NCBI GenBank assembly: GCA_036388475.1
Contig: DASVRT010000088.1
Span: 1 to 64,000 of the forward strand
Length of the DNA stretch: 64,000 nt
Direction of reading: 5' to 3'
Source: JALZHR01 sp036388475
Lineage (GTDB): Bacteria > Acidobacteriota > Blastocatellia > Pyrinomonadales > Pyrinomonadaceae
Made by a program: the position numbers and the translations under genes. Numbering within the stretch: position 1 is the stretch's first letter; each line of letters opens with the position of its first letter. Under the pieces are notes generated by a model that had not been told where the DNA came from, ran no database searches, and was given only the letters and a program-made list of their open reading frames with translations. Of this stretch, positions 8,860 to 17,403 are shown piece after piece.

Positions 8860-9819
8860 ATGTCAAATAATTCCAATCTTCCGCTGGTCATCGTCAACCC
8901 GAAATCGGCGTCCGGCTCGACCGAAAATCGATGGGCGCAGGCTGCCTCGGATTTGCGCGCGCATTTCGGCGCGTTTCAGGTCGCGTTTACCAAAAAACAG
9001 GGCGACGGCATTCTGCTGGCAAAGCGCGGCGCGGAGGCGGGAAGAAAATTTATTATCGCCTGCGGCGGCGACGGCACGATTAACGAAGTGGCAAACGGAA
9101 TCCTGGAATCCGGCGCCGACATCGAGCTCGGTGTTTTGCCTTCGGGCACGGGCGGCGATTTCCGGCGGACGCTCGGAATGCCGCCCGGCGCGCGCGAAGC
9201 GGCGCAAGGCTTGAAAACCGGCGAAACGAAAAAAATCGACGTCGGGCGCGTGACGTTTTTAAATCACGCCGGCAAAGAAACTTCGCGTTATTTTCTGAAC
9301 GTCGCCAGCTTCGGCTTGAGCGCGTCGATTATCGAGCGCGTCAAAACGAAAAATAAATTCGACTGGCTGCCGCACGATTTATTGCGCGGCAAAGCGACGT
9401 TCGCCGTTTCCACTTTGCAGGAAGTGCTGGATTTAAACTTTGTGACGGTGCGCGTGCGGATTGACGAAACGGAAGAAAAAACGCTGAACACGATAAATTT
9501 TGCCGTCGCCAATTCGCGCTTTTTCGGCGGCGGAATGAAAATCGCGCCCGACGCCTGCTTGAACGACGGATTTTTCGACATCGTCAACATCGGCGATATG
9601 AAAACCGCAAAAATTTTGCTGAACGCCTACACGCTTTACAACGGCTCGCATCTAAATTTATCGGAAGTCAAACATATCAACGCGAAACGAGTCGAAGTAA
9701 AATCAGCCGACGAGCGAAAAGAGATTTATCTGGAAACCGACGGCGAATTGCCCGGAAAACTTCCGGCGGTGTTTGAGATTGTTCCTGAAGCATTAAAGGT
9801 TAGAATTCCTAAACAATGA
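8860..9819 (+). CDS. Diacylglycerol/lipid kinase family protein (YegS/DgkB-like)
   Basis: 319 aa. GGDGT at residues 69-73 with 'INEVANGI' after it is the nucleotide-binding signature of the DAG kinase/sphingosine kinase/YegS fold. 'VNPKSASGS' at 12-20 is the usual first loop, and 'LPSGTGGDFRR' is the second conserved block. It phosphorylates a lipid alcohol, probably diacylglycerol, at the cytoplasmic face of the membrane and would feed phosphatidate pools alongside the nearby acyltransferases. The stop codon touches the left repeat of the GxxExxY cassette. Confidence 0.87.
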   Translation: MSNNSNLPLVIVNPKSASGSTENRWAQAASDLRAHFGAFQVAFTKKQGDGILLAKRGAEAGRKFIIACGGDGTINEVANGILESGADIELGVLPSGTGGDFRRTLGMPPGAREAAQGLKTGETKKIDVGRVTFLNHAGKETSRYFLNVASFGLSASIIERVKTKNKFDWLPHDLLRGKATFAVSTLQEVLDLNFVTVRVRIDETEEKTLNTINFAVANSRFFGGGMKIAPDACLNDGFFDIVNIGDMKTAKILLNAYTLYNGSHLNLSEVKHINAKRVEVKSADERKEIYLETDGELPGKLPAVFEIVPEALKVRIPKQ

Positions 9820-10240
9820 TTCAAACAGGATAGACGGGATGGGCAGGATAAATGCTTTTTGATGAACCGACGAGCAAAATTTTAGAAGCCGGTTTTGAGG
9901 CGCGTAAGGAATTAGGCGCGGGTTTTCTTGAATCGGTCTACGAAAAAGCGCTGCACGCGACATTGAGACAAAAAGGATTAAATGCAGTCTCGCAAGTTTC
10001 TTTACAGGTAAAATTTCGCGGCGTAATAGTCGGAGAATTTTATGCCGGCATATTAATCGAAAACAAAGTTTTGTCAGAACTAAAAGCCGTAAGTCGAATT
10101 CTGTCTGAACACAAAGCCCAAGTAATAAAGTATTTCAAGGCAACCGGAATCGAGATAGGTTTACTGCTAAATTTCGGCAATGCAAAATTAGAGTATAATC
10201 GTTTACATAAATAAACTTATCCTGTTCATCCTGTTTGAAT
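9819..10240. mobile_element. Inverted-repeat cassette carrying a GxxExxY gene
   Basis: Left end 9819-9851 reads ATTCAAACAGGAT then two more GGGAT/CAGGAT-like units. Right end 10217-10240 is the inverse (TTATCCTGTTCATCCTG..TTTGAAT). Thirteen end bases match perfectly, and the left arm has one extra unit of about 9 bp. A single gene (9852-10214) fills the interior. No transposase is present. The same CAGGATnnACAGGAT word occurs at 19770-19795. Mobility is inferred. Confidence 0.5.
9852..10214 (+). CDS. GxxExxY family protein
   Basis: 120 aa. The family signature G24-x-x-E27-x-x-Y30 lies in 'LGAGFLESVYEKAL', followed by 'VSLQVKFRGVIVGEFYAGILIENKVLSELKAV', which has the IENKVL core seen in this small family. 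Its fold is thought to be related to PD-(D/E)xK nucleases; the biochemical role is not established. It is the only gene between inverted repeats, and its ATG follows the left repeat directly. It splits what would otherwise be a lipid-kinase/acyl-activating gene pair. Confidence 0.85.
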   Translation: MLFDEPTSKILEAGFEARKELGAGFLESVYEKALHATLRQKGLNAVSQVSLQVKFRGVIVGEFYAGILIENKVLSELKAVSRILSEHKAQVIKYFKATGIEIGLLLNFGNAKLEYNRLHK

Positions 10241-10265
10241 TTGTCGTGAAAACCCGAATTTTACT

Positions 10266-13031
10266 ATGAAAACATTCAACCAGCGTCTTATAGAATCCTG
10301 CGAGCAGCGCTCGGAAAGAGTTGCGATGCGCGTGGTCGGCGACGATTCGGAAGTTTATACTTTCGGCGAGATGCTGCGGCAAATCCGCGCCGTCGCTTTC
10401 CGGCTCGAACAGGAAAACGTCGCTTTCGGCGATAAGGTCGCGCTTATCGGCGAAAATCACCCGTCGTGGGAAATTGCCTATCTCGCCACGCTTTATCGCG
10501 GCGCGGTCTGCGTGCCGCTCGACCCGCACGGCGAAATCGAAACGCTCACGAATTTTCTCGAAAACTCCGAGGCAAAACTCGCTTTTCTTTCGCCCGACGA
10601 GACGGAAAAGTTTAAACAAATCGAAGAAAAGCTCGGTCGCCACATTCCGGCAGTCGTCTGGCGAATGGAAAACTCGTCCAACGGGTTTCAAAAGTTTGAA
10701 GATTGGGCAAACACGGAATTTCCCGACGAATTCGCGCGTAAAATTCCCGCCGCGACCGGCGACGACCCGGCGCTTTTGATTTACACGAGCGGCACGACGG
10801 GCACGCCGAAAGGCGTGCCGCTGACGCACGGCAATATTACTGCCGAGCTCGACGGCATCAACCACGTTTTAAGACTCAGCGACAATGACAAAATTCTCAG
10901 CCTTTTGCCGCTTTTTCACGTTTACCTGCAAATCGTCAATCTCTGGACGGCGACCACTTTCGGCTGCGAAGTCGGTTATCTGAAAGAACTGACGCCGTCC
11001 GAGCTTTCCGAGGCGATGAAGCGGTTTAAGCCGACGATTCTGACGACCGTGCCGCGTCTCTGGTATCTGTTTCACAAAAAGATTTTCGACGCCGTCGAGG
11101 CGCAGCCGAAGCCGGTGCAGATGCTTTTCAAAACGATGTTTGCCGCCAACGGTTTTCTGCGCGACACGTTTAAAACCAATCTCGGCAAAAAAATGTTCGG
11201 CAAAGTTCACGAATCGTTCGGCGGCAATTTGCGGATTGCGATTACGGCGGGCTCGCGCTTTGACGAAGACGTGGCGATTGATTTCAACAAGCTCGGCTTT
11301 ACGATTATTCAAGGCTACGGCTTGACCGAGACTTCCGGCGCGGCGACGGCGACTTATGAAGCCGACAACCGCGTCGGCTCGGTCGGCAAACCGTTTGTCA
11401 ACGCCGAGGTGAAATTGAACGAGCCGAACAAGGAAGGCATCGGCGAAGTTTTAATCAAAGGCGGAATGGTTTTCAAAGGTTATTACAAAAACGAGGAAGC
11501 GACGCGCCAGACTTTTACCGAAGACGGCTGGTTTCGCACCGGCGATTTGGGAAAATTCGACGCGGACGGGCATCTTTATATCGTCGGGCGCGCTAAGGAC
11601 GTTATCGTTTTGCCGAGCGGGAAAAACGTACACCCGGAAGATTTGGAAGTGCATTATCTGAAAACGCCGCTCGTCGAGGAAATGGCTATCTTAGGCGTCA
11701 GGGACGAAACGGCGCAGCACGCCGGTTCGGAAAAGCTCGTCGCCGTCATCGTTCCCGATTTCGCTTATCTGAAAGCGAACAACATCGCCAACTCGCGCGA
11801 GGCGATTCGTCACGAGCTGGACAATCTCGGACGCGAGCTGCCCGAATACCAGCGAGTGCGCGATTACATTATTCGCATCGAGCCGCTGCCGCGCACGGCG
11901 ACCCGCAAGATTCGCCGCTTCGAATTGCAAAAGGAAATCGAGACGGGCGCGATTTCGACCCGCCGGGCGCGCGACCCGAATCAATGGAAGCTCTCCGCCG
12001 AAGATAAAGAACTGCTCGATTCCAACGCCGGAAAAGCCGTCGTGACGGCAATCAAAAAGAACGCGAAAGAGACGGAAACGATTCATCCGACGATGAATCT
12101 GGAAATTGATTTGGGCTTGGATTCGTTGTCGCGGGCGGAAGTTTTCGCCGCGCTCGAACAGGCTTTCGGCATCGAATTCGACGGCGACGAAGCGGCGAAA
12201 GCTCTGACCGTCACCGACGCGATCGAGATTGTCCGCAAACACGCGGGCGAGGCAGAGACGACGACCGACATTTCCGCCAATTTAAACTGGTCGAAAATCG
12301 TCACGGAAACCGAAACGGATTTGCCGGAGATTCAATATGTTTTAAAAAACCGCCCGGTTTTCAGCTTTTTCGCGTGGTCGGTTTACAAAGGCTTAAATAT
12401 TTTCTTCAAAGTGTTTACGCGGCTCGAAGCGCGCGGCATCGAAAATTTGCGGGCGCTGCGGCGACCGTTTCTCGTCTGCCCGAATCACCAGAGCTTTCTC
12501 GACCCGTTCGCCGTCTGCTCGATGTACCCGCTCGAAACTTTCCGCCACACATTTCACGTCGGCGCGAGCGAATTTTTCCAGAACGCTCTGATGCGCTGGC
12601 TTTCGCGCCTGCTCAACGTCGTGCCGATTGACCCGGACACGCAGTTGATGCGCGCGATGAAAGCGGGCGCGGCGGGCTTGAAACGCGGCAAAGTGCTGAA
12701 CATTTACCCGGAAGGCGAGCGCGCCTTTGACGGCAAGCTGCACGAATTCAAAAAAGGCGCGGCTATCTTAGCGACCGAGCTGGATTTGCCGATTCTGCCC
12801 GTCGCGCTCGACGGTTTACACAAAGTCTGGGCGCGCGCCTCGTGGCGAATTCGCCCGGCGAAAGTGAAAATTCGCTTTGGCGAGCCGTTTTACGCGCGTG
12901 ATATTGTCGAGCCTGAAATGACCGACGAGCAGAAATACGAAGCCGTCACCAAACATTTGAAAGACACCATCGCCGCGATGATTGCCGAAATGCGCGCCGG
13001 CAGCGAAACAACAGAAAAAACGCGACGATAA
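10266..13031 (+). CDS. Fused acyl-CoA/ACP synthetase - ACP - PlsC acyltransferase
   Basis: 921 aa with three domains. Residues about 1-550 are an AMP-binding adenylating enzyme (YTSGTTGTPKG near 174-184; GYGLTE; 'TGDLG'). Residues about 585-660 are a phosphopantetheine carrier (ACP-like) with the attachment Ser S620 in GLDSLS. Residues about 715-910 are a PlsC acyltransferase (NHQSFLD, H741/D746; YPEGER near 815). This resembles Aas, the acyl-ACP synthetase/2-acyl-GPE acyltransferase, but with an inserted carrier domain, so activation, carriage and transfer of an acyl chain could occur on one chain at the inner membrane. Specificity is unknown. Confidence 0.85.
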   Translation: MKTFNQRLIESCEQRSERVAMRVVGDDSEVYTFGEMLRQIRAVAFRLEQENVAFGDKVALIGENHPSWEIAYLATLYRGAVCVPLDPHGEIETLTNFLENSEAKLAFLSPDETEKFKQIEEKLGRHIPAVVWRMENSSNGFQKFEDWANTEFPDEFARKIPAATGDDPALLIYTSGTTGTPKGVPLTHGNITAELDGINHVLRLSDNDKILSLLPLFHVYLQIVNLWTATTFGCEVGYLKELTPSELSEAMKRFKPTILTTVPRLWYLFHKKIFDAVEAQPKPVQMLFKTMFAANGFLRDTFKTNLGKKMFGKVHESFGGNLRIAITAGSRFDEDVAIDFNKLGFTIIQGYGLTETSGAATATYEADNRVGSVGKPFVNAEVKLNEPNKEGIGEVLIKGGMVFKGYYKNEEATRQTFTEDGWFRTGDLGKFDADGHLYIVGRAKDVIVLPSGKNVHPEDLEVHYLKTPLVEEMAILGVRDETAQHAGSEKLVAVIVPDFAYLKANNIANSREAIRHELDNLGRELPEYQRVRDYIIRIEPLPRTATRKIRRFELQKEIETGAISTRRARDPNQWKLSAEDKELLDSNAGKAVVTAIKKNAKETETIHPTMNLEIDLGLDSLSRAEVFAALEQAFGIEFDGDEAAKALTVTDAIEIVRKHAGEAETTTDISANLNWSKIVTETETDLPEIQYVLKNRPVFSFFAWSVYKGLNIFFKVFTRLEARGIENLRALRRPFLVCPNHQSFLDPFAVCSMYPLETFRHTFHVGASEFFQNALMRWLSRLLNVVPIDPDTQLMRAMKAGAAGLKRGKVLNIYPEGERAFDGKLHEFKKGAAILATELDLPILPVALDGLHKVWARASWRIRPAKVKIRFGEPFYARDIVEPEMTDEQKYEAVTKHLKDTIAAMIAEMRAGSETTEKTRR

Positions 13032-13078
13032 CACGGCGGCAAATTACGTTTTTCAGAGCTTGCCGTCTTAAAACATTA

Positions 13079-13260
13079 ATTTCTTTCTCGGCAATGTCGA
13101 TTTCTTCAGGCGCGTCATTAATTTCTCCGGGCGAGTTATTAATTTCTTCAATCGAGTTGTCGTTTTCTTGAGGTAAGCGGTCAATTTCTTTCATCAAATT
13201 ATAAGTCGCACTAATTTAATTGTCGTTTTCTTCGACTGAGACGTTGTTTTCTTTATCCGC
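13079..13260. repeat. 21-bp tandem repeat array B
   Basis: ATTTCTT-like unit starts fall at 13079, 13100, 13121, 13142, 13163, 13184, (13205 degenerate), 13226 and 13247, all 21 bp apart. The consensus is unlike arrays A and C. Read on the minus strand it gives EINxxPE-like heptapeptides. The 365-bp gap 13032-13396 shows nothing else except polypyrimidine words near 13290-13330. Confidence 0.85.
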
Positions 13261-13396
13261 CCTGAGCATTTTTGAAGCCGGTTTTGCGCTTCTTGTTTTT
13301 GCCTTTTACCTTTTTCCTTTTATTATTTAGCTTGTCTTTGCGCGGCGGTTTGAATTATGATGTGTTTCCGATTTCAGGCTCGGCGAGGCAGAAAAT

Positions 13397-13909
13397 ATGT
13401 ATTGTTCGGCTTGTGGTTCAGAGGTGCAGGAAGGTTTGCGTTATTGTAATCGCTGCGGGGCGAATCTCGCCCCGGCGGCGGAAGCGAGCGCGCCGCCGAA
13501 GTTGTTCAGCATTATTATGATACTGACGGCGGCGGCGGTGCTGGTCGGCGTCGCCGGTTTGGCGGCAATCTTCTTTTTCGCCATCGAATTTATGAGCCGC
13601 GGCAATATTCCGGCTGAAACCGTCGTTTTTCTTCTGGCTTTTACGCTCGTCGTTTTCGGAATCGACGCGCTGCTGATTCGGCAGTTATCGCGCGCGCTCG
13701 GCGTTTATCTGAAAACCGGCGGCGCGCCGCCAACGGAAAAACCCAAATTAAATAAAGCGCAGCCCGTCGCGGGCGAGCTGACCGGACAAAAACAGGATTT
13801 TATCTCCGCTCAATCGCCGCATCAGACCGCGTCGCAAAAATCCGAACAAACCACGCGCATCCTGCAAGGCGAAGAACCGGCAACACGGAAACTGGAAACC
13901 GGCGAATAA
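13397..13909 (+). CDS. Zinc-ribbon membrane protein
   Basis: 170 aa. An N-terminal zinc ribbon has C3, C6, C17 and C20 (CSAC...CNRC). Two hydrophobic helices follow at about 38-62 and 73-95, then a polar, probably disordered tail rich in Gln, Thr and Glu. Such zinc-ribbon plus membrane proteins are common and mostly uncharacterised. The next gene starts 18 bp downstream on the same strand, so the two probably share an mRNA. Confidence 0.7.
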   Translation: MYCSACGSEVQEGLRYCNRCGANLAPAAEASAPPKLFSIIMILTAAAVLVGVAGLAAIFFFAIEFMSRGNIPAETVVFLLAFTLVVFGIDALLIRQLSRALGVYLKTGGAPPTEKPKLNKAQPVAGELTGQKQDFISAQSPHQTASQKSEQTTRILQGEEPATRKLETGE

Positions 13910-13927
13910 AATAATCAGAAAAAGAGT

Positions 13928-14281
13928 ATGACCGAGCGAAAAGAATACGAAATGTCGGACGGGTACAAACAGGCGCTGCAAAACCTGCTCGACAGAATTA
14001 AAACGCGCGAATGGCTTGCCGAAAAGATAAAAATCGCGCCTCCGTCGCGCCGCCCGAAGCTGGTCAAACAGCTCGCCGACCTCGACGTCAATATTGACAA
14101 GTTCGAGCAATCGCTGGCTGAAGAATACGAAATCACACAAAAAAAAGGGCGGGCTGAGGAAGAATACGAAGCCCAAATGGAAGCGTTGGACAAAAAGACC
14201 GACGCAATATTGGCGGATATGAAAGAAAAAGACCCCGAGCTTTACCGGAAAATTAAAGCCGCCCTCGGCGAAGACGAATAA
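13928..14281 (+). CDS. Small charged coiled-coil protein
   Basis: 117 aa, strongly charged, helical throughout, with heptad-like spacing (for example 'LADLDVNIDKFEQSLAEEYEI' and 'EEEYEAQMEALDKKTDAIL'). No signal peptide or known motif. It follows the zinc-ribbon gene by 18 bp and is closed by a terminator, so it is probably the second gene of a two-gene operon. A partner role for the zinc-ribbon protein is only inferred from position. Function not recognised. Confidence 0.6.
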   Translation: MTERKEYEMSDGYKQALQNLLDRIKTREWLAEKIKIAPPSRRPKLVKQLADLDVNIDKFEQSLAEEYEITQKKGRAEEEYEAQMEALDKKTDAILADMKEKDPELYRKIKAALGEDE

Positions 14282-14302
14282 AACAAACTGCAAACAAGAT
14301 AC

Positions 14303-14342
14303 AAAGGGACGAGAGCTGAAGTATTCGCCGCTCGTCCTTTTA
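14303..14342 (+). terminator. Intrinsic terminator
   Basis: AAAGGGACGAG (14303-14313) pairs with CTCGTCCTTTT (14331-14341), one G-T pair, ending in a short T run. It closes the two-gene run and faces the convergent gene ending at 14358. Confidence 0.7.
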
Positions 14343-14357
14343 ACTTATCGACTCTTT

Positions 14358-15614
14358 TTATTTCCGGCGCTCGAAAAACACGTTCAGGCTGTCTTCGTCG
14401 GAATAAAACAAATCGCGCGGCGTGTAGCCGTCAGCCAGCATTTTTTTGAAAACGTCTTCCGGTTTTTCCTGCGCCGGCGGCGGCTGAACGGGTGCGCCTT
14501 TTTTCTGTTTTTTCGGGCGCGGCGGAATCATTCTTAAAGTTCGATACTCAAAACGATTCGCATTTCCCGCCGTTTTATTTCGGAAAATCAGGACGCTTTT
14601 GACGAAATCTCCCGGACTCGCCATATCGACGCCGACGGAATAAAATTCGGCGTCGGATTCGGCGACCTTTGTGAGATTTGCCGCGTAATCTTTCCTGTCG
14701 GTCAAAACCCATTGATAAGCGACCGGCGCGCTTTTTTCGGCGTCGCGAATCATCACGGCGCTGTTCAGATTGTGAACGCCGAGCCGGTAGCCTTCCGCCG
14801 TCACTTTGTCGATTTCCTTGCGCAAGCCTTCATTGCGATTGCCGCGTATAAAGCGATATTCCGGCTTTGCGCCGGGCGCGGATTTTTCGACCAGAACCGC
14901 GAAAAAAGAATCGACCGAAACAATGCTCGTCACGCCGAAACTGTAATAAGTCGCGACCGGCACGTAATCTTCCCGGACGGCTTCGTTCAAAAGACTCTGC
15001 ATTTTCTCGGTCGGATTTTTGCCGATGCCGACGCCGGCTTTGAGCAATTTATATTGACGATTGCTTTTCGCCTGCGAGACGCGTTCGAGCAGATAAAGAT
15101 TGCCGACGGTCGGCAGCGAGTAAACCGTGTTTTCAAACAATCCGCTCGGGTCGGTGTCAGCGCCGCCGCCGTAAACCGTGACGACCTCGCGAAAATACCA
15201 GCCTTTGTCCGCCAGCAAATTTAATTTGTTGTCGGCTTCCTTTTCGCCTTCGGCAAAAAAGAAATTGTAGTCGTAACGGTTTTCGCCGTCGTAGCGGACA
15301 ATGCCGGCAAGCACGGTGCGACCGGCTTTTTCCTTGCTGGTTCCGGCTTCTCCGCTCGGCACGGCGGTCAATTTATCGAGCCGGAAGCCGCGCTGTCCGG
15401 CTTCCTTGACGGCATACATAAAATTGACGATTGATTGCGGCGCGAGGTATTCGTAAACGGCTTGCGGCTTGGGAATTTCGGTTTGCAGGGGCGTTTTGTT
15501 TTCGATTGTTTTGTCGGTCTGGGCGAGAAGGAACGACGGCGCGATGAAACACGCGAGAAAGAAAACAAACGCCGCGACGGCGTCAGGTCCGGCAAATATA
15601 TTTCTCAATTTCAT
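14358..15614 (-). CDS. Secreted protein with tandem DUF4177-like modules
   Basis: 418 aa with a signal peptide (hydrophobic 13-31, cleavage near LLAQ). The mature part repeats a beta-alpha-beta pattern at least four times: an aromatic-basic strand ('YKLLKAG', 'YRFIRGN', 'FEYRTLR'), then a helix with L..A, then G[WY] and a second strand ('ADKGWYFREVV', 'TAEGYRLGVHNL', 'LADGYTPRDLFY'). This resembles the small DUF4177 fold in tandem; that is pattern recognition only. It is probably periplasmic. No neighbour points to a function. Confidence 0.6.
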   Translation of the reverse strand: MKLRNIFAGPDAVAAFVFFLACFIAPSFLLAQTDKTIENKTPLQTEIPKPQAVYEYLAPQSIVNFMYAVKEAGQRGFRLDKLTAVPSGEAGTSKEKAGRTVLAGIVRYDGENRYDYNFFFAEGEKEADNKLNLLADKGWYFREVVTVYGGGADTDPSGLFENTVYSLPTVGNLYLLERVSQAKSNRQYKLLKAGVGIGKNPTEKMQSLLNEAVREDYVPVATYYSFGVTSIVSVDSFFAVLVEKSAPGAKPEYRFIRGNRNEGLRKEIDKVTAEGYRLGVHNLNSAVMIRDAEKSAPVAYQWVLTDRKDYAANLTKVAESDAEFYSVGVDMASPGDFVKSVLIFRNKTAGNANRFEYRTLRMIPPRPKKQKKGAPVQPPPAQEKPEDVFKKMLADGYTPRDLFYSDEDSLNVFFERRK

Positions 15615-15693
15615 AAAGCGGAAATTTATCGTGATTTTGTTCGGGGCAGATTGAAAGTCGATTTTAGCGGAGAAACGAACGGAAAGGCAAATT

Positions 15694-15733
15694 AAAGGCG
15701 GAAACGCTCGTTAATATTCGCGTTTCCGCCCTT
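15694..15733 (-). terminator. Terminator after the DUF5675 gene
   Basis: GGCGGAAACGC (15697-15707) and GCGTTTCCGCC (15720-15730) form a perfect 11-bp stem with a 12-nt loop, bordered by AAA/CTTT. On the minus strand the stem is followed by a T-rich stretch. Confidence 0.7.
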
Positions 15734-15747
15734 TCGTCCTTTTCATC

Positions 15748-16209
15748 CTAATCGCCGTCAACGACCAGCAGCGCGCGTTTTCCGACGCCGAAGCCGCCGC
15801 AAAACGTGAAGATTTCTTCCAGTGCTTTCGTGCTTTGCCCGATGCCTCTTTTCGATTGCGATTTTCCCGGCGCGATACAGCCCGTGACGTGATGCGGATA
15901 ATTTCCCTGGTGCATCAAAAGCGCCGCCAGCTTTCCCTGGTTGTTAAATACGCCGTGATTCAAAATACGAAACTGCCGGCGCGGTTTGCCGTCCACCTTT
16001 TTGGTCGGGCTGTGTTCCATTTCGATTTCAAACTCGCCCGCCGGCAGCGTCACGTAACCGCCGCGCCGCTCCAGCGCGTGATAACTAACCGTTCCCGCCA
16101 CCAGAATTCCGCGTTCCCCGATTGCCGCGTCTCCGTCCTCGGACTTGCTCGAAACAAATACTTTTGTGCGAATGAGATACAATGTCGGGGTAATAATCTC
16201 GTCGGGCAT
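15748..16209 (-). CDS. DUF5675-like protein
   Basis: 153 aa with no signal peptide. It shows the pattern of DUF5675 proteins: an N-terminal 'IRTKVF' strand, 'TLPAGEFEIEMEHSPT' in the place of the usual 'IPaGxYxv', 'FRILNHG' and a 'LLMHQGNYPHHVTGCIAPG' block that matches the family's HxGN....GCI signature. Family members often occur near phage or toxin-like genes, but nothing of that kind is nearby. Function unknown; the assignment is by motif recall. Confidence 0.65.
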   Translation of the reverse strand: MPDEIITPTLYLIRTKVFVSSKSEDGDAAIGERGILVAGTVSYHALERRGGYVTLPAGEFEIEMEHSPTKKVDGKPRRQFRILNHGVFNNQGKLAALLMHQGNYPHHVTGCIAPGKSQSKRGIGQSTKALEEIFTFCGGFGVGKRALLVVDGD

Positions 16210-16296
16210 CTTTAGTTCTCCTGTTTTTATTATATTTAAAAAATAGACAAGCGGTAAAAGATAAATGAAAAGCTTCTACTTTATTACTTTTGCCTT

Positions 16297-16470
16297 TTAA
16301 TCTTCCTCGTCGTCTTCGTCCGGATTATAAACTTCATAGCCGGATTCGTCATCGTAATAATAACTTTTTTCCCGCTGGTCTCGGCTCCACGAAGATTCGT
16401 CGCCGGTTTCGGGTTTTTCTGCGGCTTCTTTCGGCGCTTTGTCCTTTCGCGGCTTCGTTTTTTCGGTCAT
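16297..16470 (-). CDS. Small acidic-tailed protein, 57 aa
   Basis: An ATG at 16470 opens a 57-residue frame. The first third is basic (MTEKTKPRKDKAPKEA), then comes a 'YYYDDESGYEVYNP' core, then a run of Asp/Glu. Such a charge gradient, with a Tyr-rich middle, looks designed rather than random, and the frame fills most of the gap 16210-16512. It diverges from the acid phosphatase gene at 16513. No family recognised and no strong ribosome-binding site. Confidence 0.5.
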   Translation of the reverse strand: MTEKTKPRKDKAPKEAAEKPETGDESSWSRDQREKSYYYDDESGYEVYNPDEDDEED

Positions 16471-16512
16471 ACTTCGTTTATAATCTCAACAAAATCTACG
16501 GTCAACAAAATT

Positions 16513-17355
16513 ATGAAAACAAGAAATTATCTTTTAAGCTTCGGACTGGTTTTAGCTTCCGTCGTTTCAACATATTTTGCAACAACTTCGACCGCGCAAC
16601 AAGGCGCGCAGACGCCAGCCGTCACCGCCGACAATGAATACCAGGTCGCGGCGATTCTGTTTATGCAGAAAGCGGCGGAATATCGCGCGCTCGCCTTTCA
16701 GGCGTTTAATATCGCCGAAATGCGGCTCGACGCCGACGAAAAAGACCGTCAGAAACTGCCGAAGGCGGAGCGCAAAAAGCCGCGCGCGGTCGTCGTCGAT
16801 GTTGACGAAACGGTTCTGGACAATTCGCCCGCGCAAGCCGTGCAGGTCAAAAAACGCCTGCCTTTTATACAGGAAAACTGGACGGCTTGGATAAATATGC
16901 GACGGGCGAAAGCAATTCCCGGCGCGATTGATTTTCTCAATTACGCGAACCGCAAGGGCGCGCGCGTTTTTTATGTCACCAATCGCATCGAAGTCGAAAA
17001 ACAGCCGACCATCGACAATCTGAAGGCGCTCGGATTTCCCGATGTTTCGGATGAAACCGTGCTCGTCAAAACCGCCGAATCGAGCAAGGAAGCGCGGCGG
17101 CAGACAATTCTGCAAAAATACCGCATCGCGCTTTTAATCGGCGATAATCTCGACGATTTATCAAACGTTTTCGAGCGTAAAGCAATCGACGCGCGTTTTG
17201 CCGAAGTCGATAAAACGCGCGAAATGTTCGGGCGAAAATTCATCGTTCTGCCGAACGCGATGTACGGCTCGTGGGAAAGCGCGGTTTACGAATACGGACG
17301 GCTGACCGAAGCGCAGAAAGCGGAAAAACGTGCAAATGCCCTGGAAAGCTATTAA
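16513..17355 (+). CDS. HAD-family acid phosphatase (lipoprotein e(P4)-like 5'-nucleotidase)
   Basis: 280 aa. Signal peptide at 1-29. HAD motif I DVDET at residues 96-100 (nucleophile D96, acid D98) is followed by 'VLDNS' and 'WTAWINMRRAKAIPGAIDFLNYA', as in the e(P4)/class C acid phosphatases. 'FYVTNR' is motif II and 'LLIGDNLDDL' is motif IV. These periplasmic or outer-membrane enzymes remove phosphate from nucleoside monophosphates for uptake. There is no lipobox Cys at the signal end, so it may be a soluble periplasmic version. The S9 peptidase starts 48 bp later. Confidence 0.85.
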   Translation: MKTRNYLLSFGLVLASVVSTYFATTSTAQQGAQTPAVTADNEYQVAAILFMQKAAEYRALAFQAFNIAEMRLDADEKDRQKLPKAERKKPRAVVVDVDETVLDNSPAQAVQVKKRLPFIQENWTAWINMRRAKAIPGAIDFLNYANRKGARVFYVTNRIEVEKQPTIDNLKALGFPDVSDETVLVKTAESSKEARRQTILQKYRIALLIGDNLDDLSNVFERKAIDARFAEVDKTREMFGRKFIVLPNAMYGSWESAVYEYGRLTEAQKAEKRANALESY

Positions 17356-17403
17356 ACAAAACATATGGTTTGCGACAGCGCGCAATATTTCAGCTAAAAT
17401 TTT

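Noticed and set aside
12946..13197. 83-codon minus-strand frame through array B
   Set aside because: Heptapeptides from a 21-bp repeat; it overlaps the end of the 921-aa gene.
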